NCBI GenBank assembly: GCA_029204225.1
Contig: CM055108.1
Coordinates: forward strand, 23,966,749-24,030,748
Direction of reading: 5' to 3'
Source: Diphasiastrum complanatum
Lineage: Eukaryota > Streptophyta > Lycopodiopsida > Lycopodiales > Lycopodiaceae
Length of the DNA: 64,000 bases
Under the pieces are notes generated by a model that made no database searches, was not told the DNA's origin, and worked only from the letters and a program-made list of their open reading frames with translations. The translations under genes were made by a program, and so were the position numbers. Of the stretch, positions 24,762 through 37,000 are shown in pieces; positions within the stretch are counted from its first letter, which is position 1; each line of letters opens with the position of its first letter.

Positions 24762-27300
24762 CTATTTTAAATATATGAATATCAAACTTTTATGGCATTA
24801 AAATTTTAAATTCATTTATATTTTTTGATATTATTTGCTAATTGAAATATTTTTAAATATTCTAAAATTTATTTTTCAATGTTACTCTGTAAGTACATTA
24901 CTAAATGTTTATTTTTATGAATGTTGTTCTGAAATCATGACAATATTGTTTTGAATTTGTTGTAAAATCATATTCTCAAAAAATTAATGAATATTATTGA
25001 AATTGTTAATATATTTCATCTTTTAAAATATAGAAAATTTTTAATAGAATTTCAAATTATTAATTATGATGATACTAAGAATAAGATTCTTTTTAAATAT
25101 TAAATATTTTCAAAAGTCATGTAGTTTTAGATGTGTATTTATGTAAAAAAATTTAAAATTAAAGTTTAAATGTTATAGACCTAAATTGCAAAAATCTTTT
25201 TGAATCTGTACAAATTATTATTTTAAAAAATTAAAGTTTTTGAAAAATATTAATTTGAATATATATTATATTCATAAAAAAAAATTCATACAATTTTTTT
25301 TTTTATATTTTAAAATATTTGTTACCAGATAATTTCTCCAATAAGTAAAATAATTTTTTTTGTTGATTTTATTAATTAATTTAAAATATGTGCAAAATTG
25401 AATATGTTGTTAAAATTTTATATCTAGTTTTTTTAGTATGATTTTAGTTTTTAACAAAAGACGATACTTTTTGAACATGAAAATATAAAATTTGCAAAGT
25501 ATTTTAAATATAGGCATTGTTTTAAAATAAAATAAAAATTCCAAAAAATGGGTTTCCATGTCATTTCTTTTTTGTTTGGTCACCATCTTCACCATGCTAT
25601 CACACATCCTCAAATTACAAAAACTATGTTAATCACAATGCTAGGAAAAAGAGAGTAGTAGAAATGAAGTTTGGCTGTGAAACCTAAAAAAAAAAGTACA
25701 TAAATGCATCTTTGAAAGAGCAAACCACACGGTGAGAATATGACATTAAATATGGAGGAGGGTGCTCAAAAAGGAAAAGAAAAAAGCCTAATGCCTATGA
25801 AAAGAACCTAAAATCTCAATGTTTCCATCAAGGAACTTCACGAATTAAATCTTGTTAATGAAGATGAAAAGAAAGTATCAAGATTATGCCAATTTGGAAG
25901 AAGGTAACATACACCCTTATGGGATTGATTGGAAAGTGCCTTAGTTATTATCTTACTGACTTTGGTAAATCACTTCCAAATTTGTGTCCAAATCAAAACA
26001 ACTCCTCAATATTGTCTTGTGGAGAAAATGAGAACTTCAAAGATTATATGTGTGAAATTTGTTTGCAACTACAAGCATAGACATCAAGGCAACTTTAGAA
26101 ATATTCAATTCGAAGTATTACAAGGTGGTGATATTGAGAACGAATTGATTAGTAGTGGGTAAAATACAAAATGTATGTAATAACATGAAGATCAAGCATT
26201 GTGAAAATGATGGGTTGGTTCACCCTTGTAAGGGAACACCCAAAAAAAATTGTTACTAGTATCATTTGCTAAAGAAACTTTTTAAAAAGGTCTTAGAATA
26301 TTAAATTTGTTAAACCTAGCACATAATTTGTATGACTTAATACTCCCACCATAGAAGACAATTTTAGTTTGTATATTTTAAGTAACTTGATAACCAATAT
26401 GTAGCTATAGGAAAATAATCTTCTTATGGAATCTTTTAATCTATTTTCAATAGATCCTATTGAATTCTAGTCTCGGTAGGAAATTTATCAAACTAGTATT
26501 TTGAAGCTTGAATCTCCATTACACACTAAACCAACACCAATGAATACGATTCTCAATTGGATGATGAAGAACATAATTTTCCTGATACTGAAAGGAATTG
26601 TTTATATTTTGCACTTTAGAAATACTTCAGAGGTTTAAAGAGAAATCTCCTTTTAGAAGTTCTTTTACATACATCCACTCAAGTGTTCATATTGGTGAGT
26701 TTTATAATTGAACAAATACCCGATATTTAATGATCAATATTACTAATATTGACTTGACTACATATTGATGACCACATCATGACATGATCATCACGACAAC
26801 GTTGGTCAAATCAATGCCATATAGATAACAACACAATATGTACCTTCTTTAGTACATTTTAAAGACATTAATCCAATCACCTTAGTGAGATTCTAGTAGT
26901 CTCTCCAATAACACATAAATTGTGCTTAGTATCCTTATTGGTCTCATCAAGCACAAGGCACATCAAACATTCACTTGATTAACATTCATGTACCCATGAG
27001 AGCACACTTCTCTACCAACATTACTTAACAAACATGTCATAGAAGGGCAACTTTTATCTATATGTTTCATCTCACATCAATTTCATGATTCACAAAACAT
27101 GATTTGTTTCTAGGATTGGTGGCAAAACACCCAAATTTCAAGTCTTTATACACAACTTATTGTAACAAGTACACTCTTTACAAATTACCTTGCTTTTAGA
27201 ATCACATATCGAGATAATAGCAATAGTGCAAGCTTAGGCAGAAATATCACCTCAAAAATGTAGTTTGGTGTTAACATAAAGTTTTTGGGTCAGTCTATAA
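24762..27300. other. AT-rich gene-free stretch
   Basis: Very AT-rich from 24762 to about 25550, then mixed. Several short open frames exist but none has a motif or splice structure I can defend. Confidence 0.55.
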
Positions 27301-27309
27301 TGTGCCCAT

Positions 27310-27404
27310 GCAAACAACAACAATGCTTTTTGGTTTCCAAGGGGAGGCTAGAACTTGGGACCGTAGAAACTTTGAAGGGCAAGCTAACTAATTGAGCCAG
27401 GAAC
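27310..27404 (-). mobile_element. tRNA-derived SINE, copy 1
   Basis: On the minus strand, a tRNA-like head starts with CCTGGCTCAATTAGTTAGC (degenerate box A). It continues through TCAAAGTTTCTACGGTCCCA to a box-B-like CAAGTTCTAGCCTCCCCTTGG. It matches the copy at 28752 almost base for base over 75 bp. A short GTT-rich tail follows. Box B is mutated. The head resembles known plant tRNA-derived SINEs transcribed by RNA polymerase III. Confidence 0.75.
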
Positions 27405-27555
27405 AAGAGACAACAATGGCATGAGCCTTAAATGATTGTGACAAAGAAACATATATAAAAGGGTAATAAAGGTAATAATTGTTCATGATTCTAATAGAGC
27501 TTTGAACATGTTACAACAATATTTGTATAAGCTATGGAAATGAAAGTATCATAAA

Positions 27556-27692
27556 AGTGCCAGCAATGAATACAAGGCTCAACTTAATTTATAGTCATTC
27601 ACTAGCCATGTCTATTTATCTAGTAGTGCCAATAATGAATACAAGGCTCAACTTAATTTATAGTCATTTACTAGCCATGTTTATTTATTTAG
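27556..27692. repeat. Tandem duplication, about 66-bp unit
   Basis: Two near-identical units, each starting AGTGCCA and containing ATGAATACAAGGCTCAACTT and TAGCCATGT. Few differences, so relatively recent. Confidence 0.85.
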
Positions 27693-28751
27693 TGGAGTAG
27701 ATATCTCATATAAAAAAAGTTAGTTTTAAAATCCTAAGAAATTTCAATTTCAATGGCTCAAAAGAAAAGCATTCATTTAAGTCCATGAAAATTGTGAATC
27801 AATGAAGTCATATCCTCATATTTTTGCAAAGAAATTATATGCTCCACCATTTACAAGTAACTTTTGCACAAAAAATATATATTTTAGCTCACAAAATCTT
27901 TCGATGGTATTGTTTCTTGCTTTCGGATGTTTGTTCACATTAATTGTATCCTGTGAGAAGTTTGTTCACATTAATTCTATCATGTGAGATATTTGTTTTG
28001 ACATTCATAGTGACAAGAGCACTATAATGGCTAAGTTCCCTAAAATTCTACTATTAATTCAGCATTAATGTAAATCTCCATATGTCTAGAGCATCATGAT
28101 TAGAAGTTGTTACAAGGCATGAAAACATAGAATATTTATGTGTTTCTTGAGAAAATCAAGTACCTAATATGGATGGGTATCTTCATACTAAATGTCTCTC
28201 TATATCTTTCCCTTGGATGCAAAACAAAATTTCAAGAATATGCCAAGACATTCATAAGTTGTCTATGCTAGATATGGACTTTCAAAAAAGCAAAAACTAC
28301 ACAAATTACTTATGAAAGGACAAATGATTAGAGGGAGAGAATCATTATCTAAATGTTTGAAAAAAAAGAAAAATTTCACTGAATGAATACGCAAAGAAAG
28401 TTAGAAATTGTGTAATGGACAAAATTTAGAGAGCTACAAAGATGTAAAGCACATTCTCTCTTTGTAGTATGCTTGTGTTCAACGCATTTGCACATTGATT
28501 AATAGTCATATACGTTGAACCACCATTGACAATCTTTCGTACTTATAACCAAACATTCGCTTCATTATATAAAGAGGTTTGCAATTGCTTTGCAAAGAGA
28601 ATGATTCAAACTGCGTACTTGAGGATCCGTTTAGTCGTCCAAAATTGATTAGTATTAGGTCCATTATGTTACACGTTTCAATCTCATAGATTCTTGTGAA
28701 ATGACTTTTGTAATGACTATGCATGGTAATAAGATTTCTAAACAAACAAAC
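27693..28751. other. Gene-free, with a 30-bp tandem duplication near 27925-27985
   Basis: GTTTGTTCACATTAATT occurs twice in tandem, followed by similar TATC(C/A)TGTGAGA text. No gene is recognised. Confidence 0.5.
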
Positions 28752-28850
28752 GGGGTTGGCTCAGTTGGTTAGCATGGCTTCCAAAGTTTCTTAGGTCCCA
28801 AGTTCACGTCTCCCCTTGAAAATGAAGAAACATTAGTACCGAAGTGAAAA
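28752..28850 (+). mobile_element. tRNA-derived SINE, copy 2
   Basis: GGGGTTGGCTCAGTTGGTTA contains a good polymerase III box A (TGGCTCAGTTGG), and AAGTTCACGTCTCCCC a box-B-like block at the correct distance. Same family as 27310-27404 but opposite in orientation. The body beyond the head is short and AT-rich. Confidence 0.8.
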
Positions 28851-29497
28851 AATTCATTGAATTTCATTTTTTTATTTTTATCTTCCTGAAGTGTAACCAT
28901 AGCACAAGCTTTTTGAGGCATTGACCTACTCATCTACGATCTAAAATCACCTGAAATGTCACAGTTGATATAATAGTTTGATTCTTGAAAGTGTGTAGCT
29001 AAAAAACCCAAGTCCATAAGTTACACACTTCTGAAATTCACAAGACAAGGCTAAGACCATTCTGCCAGATCAATGTGATAATAAAAGCACCACAAATGAG
29101 GTTGCAATTGAATGCCTCGGAAAAAATTGTACGCATTATGTGGAACTTTCATGGGCTACTTCCCAATTAGCCGCGCTCAAAACACAAATTAGATACAAAG
29201 AGAAAGGGCTAGTTTCAATTTCTCAGATCAGTTGGCTTCAAGAACGTCAATTAATGACCAGAAAACCACCAGATATCCAAAACAAGGTTTCTGCTTGAAC
29301 GGCTTATTTCTCTTTCAGAACCCACTGAGATTGTAACTGTATGAGCAAGATAACAGGCTTCTTCACAAACTCAAAATGCATAGAAAGCAGCCTATCGGTC
29401 ACTGCACTCTGTATGTTATTGATCAACAAATGCGTTACCAGACCTTGAAGCAGGATAATCAGGCTGTGATAACTTAGAAAATTCCAACAAATGTGCC
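28851..29497. other. 3' flank of NDUFA12
   Basis: Lies downstream of the NDUFA12 stop on the minus strand and must contain its 3' untranslated region and polyadenylation site. I cannot place these with confidence. Confidence 0.5.
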
Positions 29498-29647
29498 TTA
29501 TGTAGGTTGCCAAGGTTCATAACGGGTCCAATTGCGTTGCTTGGGATTGAGTGCATGACCCTTCGAGTGGTAAATGTATGCATCTCCTTCACCGGATCTG
29601 TTAAGTTTGTGTTCAATTCCATATCTGGCTGGCTTCAAATCTTCAAG
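29498..29647 (-). CDS. NDUFA12: NDUFA12 last coding exon (150 nt)
   Basis: Acceptor TTTTTTTACACAG. Encodes 49 residues including KPARYGIEHKLNRSGEGDAY and ends RNWTRYEPWQPT then TAA. The phase is zero, as needed by the exon 25 kb upstream. Confidence 0.95.
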   Translation of the reverse strand, partial: LEDLKPARYGIEHKLNRSGEGDAYIYHSKGHALNPKQRNWTRYEPWQPT

Positions 29648-32600
29648 CTGTGTAAAAAAACTCAGCACCAGAAAAAAGTCTTAGATTTCTTGGAAAAGCA
29701 ACAGCCAGCTCATGTTGATTTGTTAGTAATATATCAATAATCTAGAATAGTGGATGGGGAGACAAAAGAGTCATGCAAGTTTCAACTTATGGAGTCAACC
29801 CACAAAACCTTGAACCAACGACTCAAGCAGAAACTTGCTAAGCACATTCATCTTATGCAGATATGTTCAAAGACATGAACGGATCTCCTTAAGCCTTGTG
29901 ACCATCAAGCTCAAACAAATCAGCCATTTAGATGAAAATTATAAATAGAACAATCTCCTACAATGTGCATGTCTTGAGAGAGAGAGAGAGAGAGCTAGAG
30001 CTTTATAATGTCTTTGAGGTACCAAGAAGCTACATAAATGTCTTTGAGGTACCAAGAAGCTACATAGAATAGAGAGTACATTTCAAGTGTGATAATACCT
30101 TGGGAGCGTATCAACATCTCCAATGAAAAAAATAAATAGACAAAACAACTTAAACTAGTTCAAAGAGATAAATGTCTAAATAGAAAGGATGAGAAAATCT
30201 CTCTGAAAGATATATTGTCTGCACTAGATTGCCTCCATCTGGTGAGACTATATATTGTCTCCCTTGTGGTCTTGAGGTGATGTCTGTATGTCCAGAGGCT
30301 AAAGTGGATAACTTAGTGGATCTGGAAGGCCCATGTAACAGGCTCTTTCTACCCCAGATCTCATAATATATACGACAGTAAAATCTAAAATGCTCCTCTA
30401 TCTTTGGTATACTCACAGAGCACAACTGACATGTTCTGTCCTCACGCAAAATCCCCTCAAAACGACTTTTGTCTCAGTGCATAGCTGGTGGGAAGACACC
30501 CTCGGTGACCCATAAACATTCATAAGCTATGAAAAATCCCTAATGTCAAGTAATGGGAAACCCAGACGTGTCCAAAAGAACTGTCCTATTAAAATCAAGC
30601 TTGACCCCTAGTGGGCCAGAGCAGGTCAACTGAGCACTTCCTTTATATTAACTGTCTAATTCAGTTATACGTACTATTGTCGGCAGAGTGTTGGCCTTTT
30701 GGCTGATTCTCAACCCGACTCTAGCGACCCTAACGGGTGGGTATGCTATTTTTCAGGAATCGACTCCTATGTAGGACCGGTGAGTATGGGCTTTTGTAAG
30801 AGCTGGCCACGGTTGAGAACCGTCGGTTCTCTTTAAGGCTTGGATTAAAGTTGAGAACCGGACTGTCCTGTGCAGGAGGGAGGGTATAACCCTAGTATCA
30901 ATTGACCCTACAAAGAAACTAAAAATTGAAAGTCTCTTACAAGCTTGTGGAGGGGAGTAACTAATAACTCACCACTTAGGAGGACAAGTGGTGAGCGGAC
31001 AAACAAATAGTGTGAGAAGAATTTTATCATCGATTTTTGTGGAAGTGATTCGAATTGTTTTGGTGTGAAGGTGAACTATGGTTAGATATTTGTACACAAT
31101 AAATGTTGGCGAATTTTTTTCAGCTTTTCTTGTTCTTTTATAAGTTTTTAACCACAAACATGCATAATTGCTATTATTATTCACCAAAATAATATTTGTT
31201 GAGAACCTTATACAGGACCAGGTGGTTCTTGATAGAGTAATACCCAACAGATTGAGAACCACCAAAAATTATTTTGTAAGATATTATTAAGAACAGTTAA
31301 GAAAGAAATGTAATCTAATACCTAGAACCGGTGGTTCTTGGTTTACGAAAAAGGCAATATCTATTTGTGAAATTAAAGATCCAATTTCACATATTTATAT
31401 TGAGAACTCAGTGACCTCATAAGGTAAAGCTTAGAAAACAATATACATGCAACCAAAAAAGTCAAAGGATCCCAATCAAAACAATAATATAGAATTCAAT
31501 AAACAAAAAATGTTAGCCAAACAACATTGCTCATGTCTCATCAGTACCCAAGCATAGGTTGCTAACTAGGTTTCAAAAGAATCCGATTCTCTTGGGTAGA
31601 CCCAGTGTTGACTAAGAAGCAAACGGGAATCAGCAAAAAGAAAGAATAAATAATAGAAATGACAATAGTTCATATAAAATAAAATAAAATAAAAAACAAG
31701 GACCAGAATATGTAGACAAGAATTACTGAGACAGACAAAATACAGTGCAAACCTGCAAACTTGCTGCTTTGAACAAAAACTCCATTCTTGAGACTCCCAT
31801 TGCCTTTGATAATATCATACGTATAAACAAATTTGAGCCCTCTCGCTGCCCTTCTGAGCAAACCTGGGCACAAATTCGTGGACATTTTGACACCGGTTTC
31901 AATAGAATTAATCTCCATCAAGCTAGAATTTGGAACTGGAAAAGACCATTCTTCAAATGTAGATGTGGTGACAAGTGCAAAAAGCAGTCCTCCATTATCT
32001 GGTTTGACCATGCCATCTGGTATATGATGAACCACCTGAGCATTTTCTTTCCTGGTGCTTCTACACATAATCAACTCAATGCTTTCTTTCTATGGCTTGA
32101 CAAACCTGCTAGGGAGGTTGTCAAAGCACACCTGACTTTTCTCTTTCTTCGCCAGCACATAATAGATGCATCCATTGAGCTTGTTGCTAATCCTTCTGCC
32201 AAATTCCTTGCAAGCCTAGGCGATGCCGAAAATAGAATTCCAAAGGGTATTCTTGTCTATGCTACTCCATTCATTTGATATTGCTCTTTCAAAAGACCAT
32301 TTGAAATCATTGGACCCGAGTATATGTCTATATTTGAGTACCTTGATTTTGGCGGTTTTCAAGGCCAAGTTGATCATTTTTGCCATGATAGTTTTTAGAC
32401 CGTCAGTTCCGTCTAGAGGAATATTTTCGTAGCATTTAGAGATATCGGTAGCCTTCATTGTGTATATGAGTTTAAGTTAAGATAGAAATCAACAGATGAA
32501 TCACATTGCCATAGTAAAGAAGTATCCCCATTTAGGACGCTCTTGCATGTGTTTGCTTTAAGGCTTGCATCTTTCATAATGAAAGGATACAGCATACTCA

Positions 32601-33982
32601 GAGCACTTGTCAGGAATTTGGCGAGTCTTGAAAAACAGCAATCATGTGCATTCGTGATCCATCTGAAAGTATCTTTGTGTGCTTTGTATGTGCATAATAA
32701 GTAAGGTAGTTCCCTAGAATGTAAGAAGTCTTCAGGTAGTAAATCAGACATATACGAGCATATGTATTCCAGAGAACGTGAGACCAAATTATTTGCATGA
32801 TCAGGAAAAGGTGTGAAATCCGGGTTATCAAGTCTTTCCATAGCAAGCTTACGTACGAGATATATGCAAATAAAACAGGGATTATGTTGAGCTTTATCAA
32901 TTCTATTGACATATAAATGCTTGGTAATCCATTTTCGTTCATTATTGGCATCTTCTTTTTTATGTAGTGGGACAATGTTCCCTTGAATCCATTTCTTGTT
33001 CTTTAACAATTCTAGGGCATTAGTCTTACAAAAATCAGCATGCCTATCAATGTCAGTATTTGGATACATAGGTAGAAGTCTCATGAGTTTAACCCATCCA
33101 TCCTGTAATTTAGAAGCAATATCTTGGATATTAGTATGTTGTAAAATGATATGATTAAGTCCTTTATCCAAGGAGTGTTTAAGAACTTTACTTTTGATTA
33201 AGCTGCAATCCGTCGTCAAAACATGACCACTATTTGATAGACAATTGCATAGTCAGGCTTGGAGATCGTACTTGGAGACAGATCCGAGGGATACCTATGG
33301 GCTTTTCTTGTTCACCAATTTGGTGTAACTGGTACCTTTCTTTTTTTGAAATGCGGTTTATTGCAAGATTAGGGCAAATTACAATTATAAACGAATTTAA
33401 ATATTCGTTTAGATATATTGACGACATTTGCTTTATCAATAATCATTTTGTTGGACGTTTCCTAGACAAAACCCAACCAAGAAAACCTGATAATCCATTC
33501 TGGATCTACCCCTTGGAGTATCTTGAGATAGATGGAGATGATGCCAGTGGTAATTCGGTGAATTTTCTCAATATTACTACATTCGACCCAATCACTGATT
33601 GTGCACACTTCTCCAAATATGATAAAAGGAGAGACCTTCCTTTCCGTTTCTTGCAATATATACACCTCGCCTCAAATAGACCAGTGTTTAACTCATATAA
33701 GATCATAATATCACAAACGATAGCTGCCATGTATTGCTGTAATAAGCAGGAAACTTTTCTTAAAGAAGTACGCACACTTGTGGATACCTTTCAGAGTAAT
33801 GGCTTCTCTCGAGATAAACTATGCATGATCATAAACAATCTTTTATATCGTGAAGCTTTTCCTAGACTACTATTTAATTTGCCTGAAAACATCAATACTA
33901 TTTTGGTGGGCAGTTAGCTTTCCCTTAGGGGGGAGCTAACTACCCCCATGAGGGATTCACTAACTACGGGTATGGTTGGTGG

Positions 33983-34069
<87 letters not shown>

Positions 34070-37000
34070 TGGATGGTACTCTACTTTACTTTTTTTACTT
34101 GATATGGTATATGACCCTTAGAAAGTTTTTTGGTGGGAAAATTTAAACCTCCAACTACATTTATGGCATTTTCAAGGGTCAAGATCACCTGCCTCATCCT
34201 ACGGTTACAAATGGCCACTTTACTTTCAATTGGTTGCATCTAAATTAGTGGTGAGGCGCTTCATCTTTTCCTCCCACGCTTTCTTGCACTCTCTTCCCAC
34301 GCTTGCTTGCACTCTCCTCCTTCTACTCTTCTGGCAAGATTGTTTTGGAGCTCTCTGCGCCCTCCCTCCTACGTTTGGAGACAGTTCTACTTTGCACACG
34401 GTATGTGTATTCAACTTGTATGTATTCTTGCTATCAAAATGTGTATTAAGCAAACGTATTGCATAAGTTCTGTAAGGCGCCCTTACGCTGCTGCCTACTG
34501 CATCGCAGTATAGGATGTTGCTTTTAATAAAGAGTTTGTATGAGGTACCACGTTTGCTATATGGCAATCGCTACTCAGATATGGGTTTCTTGCATCCTTT
34601 CATATGTGTGTATGCATCGCTTGCTAAGGTAATTGGCTATGCCATCGCTGGCCAAAAGCCTTGTGTGTGAATGAATACCATCAGTCGCTAACCAAAAACA
34701 TATTACGTAGACAATATACATTGCCAATCGCTACTCTGGAAGGTATATATGATCTGCCCAATCGCGATCCCACAAGCTATCGCTGACCAGAGAAGAGCCT
34801 ACTCTCTTTATATATGCTTGTATATAAGATGCATGAGGTACCTACTCTTCAAGAGCGCTCAACGCGGCTCAACGCTGCCCATCCAGCATACTATCCTACG
34901 TATAGTAGGGTAGCTTTTTAGATAATGTGATATGGAGAAGTATATCGCGATGGACCAGCGATGAGCTAGTATACCTTTCTCTATCCACTTTCCAGCAATG
35001 AGCTCTCTTGATGGTTTTTAAATGTATGATTTGTATATCACTACGAGAGTGACATAAGGCAAGCCGAGTTATTTTTTGTTGCATTGGCCTCACAAGCTAC
35101 AACAGGTGGTTGTACATTGACTCAGGTGCTTCAAAGCACATGACCCCTCATAGGGATTGGTTTGATACCTTTGTGGACTCCTAATTTCAATTTTCTAAAC
35201 CCTAAGTCCGAAGTTTGAAGTGGCAAGTTCCAACAGAGTACAAACTCCACAGTCTCGACTCTCCTTAGCAAGCAGATCCTTGTACCTTGCAACTTACAAC
35301 TTACTGCAGTTCTCTTAAGACTTAAACTTGGGTCATTATGTTTTGATACGACAGGTCACAGGTCGCGACTCGGATTTGATTATCTTGATTCCTGATATCT
35401 GTAAATTTAGAAGAAATTGTTTAGCTATTAGGTATCTATATAGTGAATATATGACTTGTACATCAGAGAAAGTCATTTTTTTTGAAAAATGGACAAGACA
35501 GGTTCGAACCGTTTTCCGATTTGAACCTGGCCTGCCGGTTCGAACCTCAAAGAATCGTTTCGAACCGGCCGGTTCGAATCGACCTGTTCGAACCGGGGTG
35601 TAACCTTGTAATGCACTACCATTAACTCGTTATTTTCGGTTTGAAACCATTAGTATATAAGGAAGGTCTCGCTTAAGGCAATTGGAGATGGGTAAGTATG
35701 AAGCCATATGAGGTAACACCGATACGAATGGTTTTTCTTACCCAGCACTACGAGACGGTTCATGCATACATGAGGGATTTACGATATGCTTTGAATGATG
35801 GTTCTTGAAAGCACTTTACAGAAAGCACGTACGTTTCATGCCTATAATTTGATAAGGATTTATTTATAATACTTGTAACAAGGACAGGATGTAGTTGACT
35901 TAAAACTACTTTTTGTGAGTAAGCTATGTACTTAGGAAGAGCTTGACTTTGACGTGCTTGAATGGCATGGATTTGCCCAAGCCATAAGGTGCTTGGACTC
36001 CCAAACATTTTGCAATGGAATGTCCTTGGGGCTAGTATGGCACGGATCTGCCCTAGTACCTAGCACTATTGCCAAAGTCATCTCTTTTCATTTGTGCATT
36101 GTGAAATAGCTTCTCGTGTGTAGAATGTCTATGTGAACTTAATACATTCTTTTTGCTCTTCTATTGATCAGTATGGCATCTGCCTTGATACGGTTTCGTT
36201 AAAGGGCAAAACGTATTGCTAATTATTAAATGCATCATAGGGAAGATTGGACGTATTAATTGTAATTGCAATCAAGCTGATAAGGCAATGAATCTTGTTT
36301 CGGACATGGATAACAACTGATCCTCAGCTATGACACCTGTCTTCCTCACGTAACTAACTCGTGCGGTTTTGCTTTGTGGGATGGTGGCAGGTAACAGCTG
36401 GGTGTACTAAAACTTGCTTTGCTTTATGGTACTCTGTACTGTAAGACTTTATACAACTTTATTTTCACCTGTTATGCTATAAATTGAAGGGTTCAAAGGG
36501 TTTGGTCTTGACTTGTCAAGGGGGACTATGTGAAATCTTGTTACTCTCTCCATTGAGTTTGAGCCTCATGTGCCCTAGAGCAACTTGAGGTGCTAGTCAC
36601 AAAAGAGGAGCTTAAGATGCTACTTCAAATAAAACTCCTAAAACATATAGTAATTAGCAAGCACTCAATGGTCTTAATTCGTGACATGCAATTTAGGATA
36701 TTTATAAAGCTTACCAAAAGAATTTTTGTTCTGAATGCATAGGAAACGGACATAATTCTAAGAATTGTCCTAAGTCAAATGAATAGGGAGAATTCACCAA
36801 AAAGGTGCATGGTGTGGAGGCTTTGCATTTCCTCTACTTATAAGCTTACTGGATTTAAAACTGTGCATGAAGATAGTATGGGTGCAAGATTTCGTTGGCA
36901 ATGTTAAGAGCATCACCAAAGTTTAGATCAGATCACTTAAGACTTGTATGCATCGTATAATGAAGGTGCAAAGGGTGCATATCATGATTGAAAGCGGTAC

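Noticed and set aside
31745..33917. Simple twin-priming 5' inversion of the RT element
   Set aside because: Would leave no forward-oriented 5' part; the open frame at 31745-32278 seems to belong to the element's N-terminus. Not excluded if that frame proves unrelated.
34226..34567. Opposing open frames with Leu-rich or basic content
   Set aside because: Frames are short, overlap in antisense and show no recognisable domain or splice structure.
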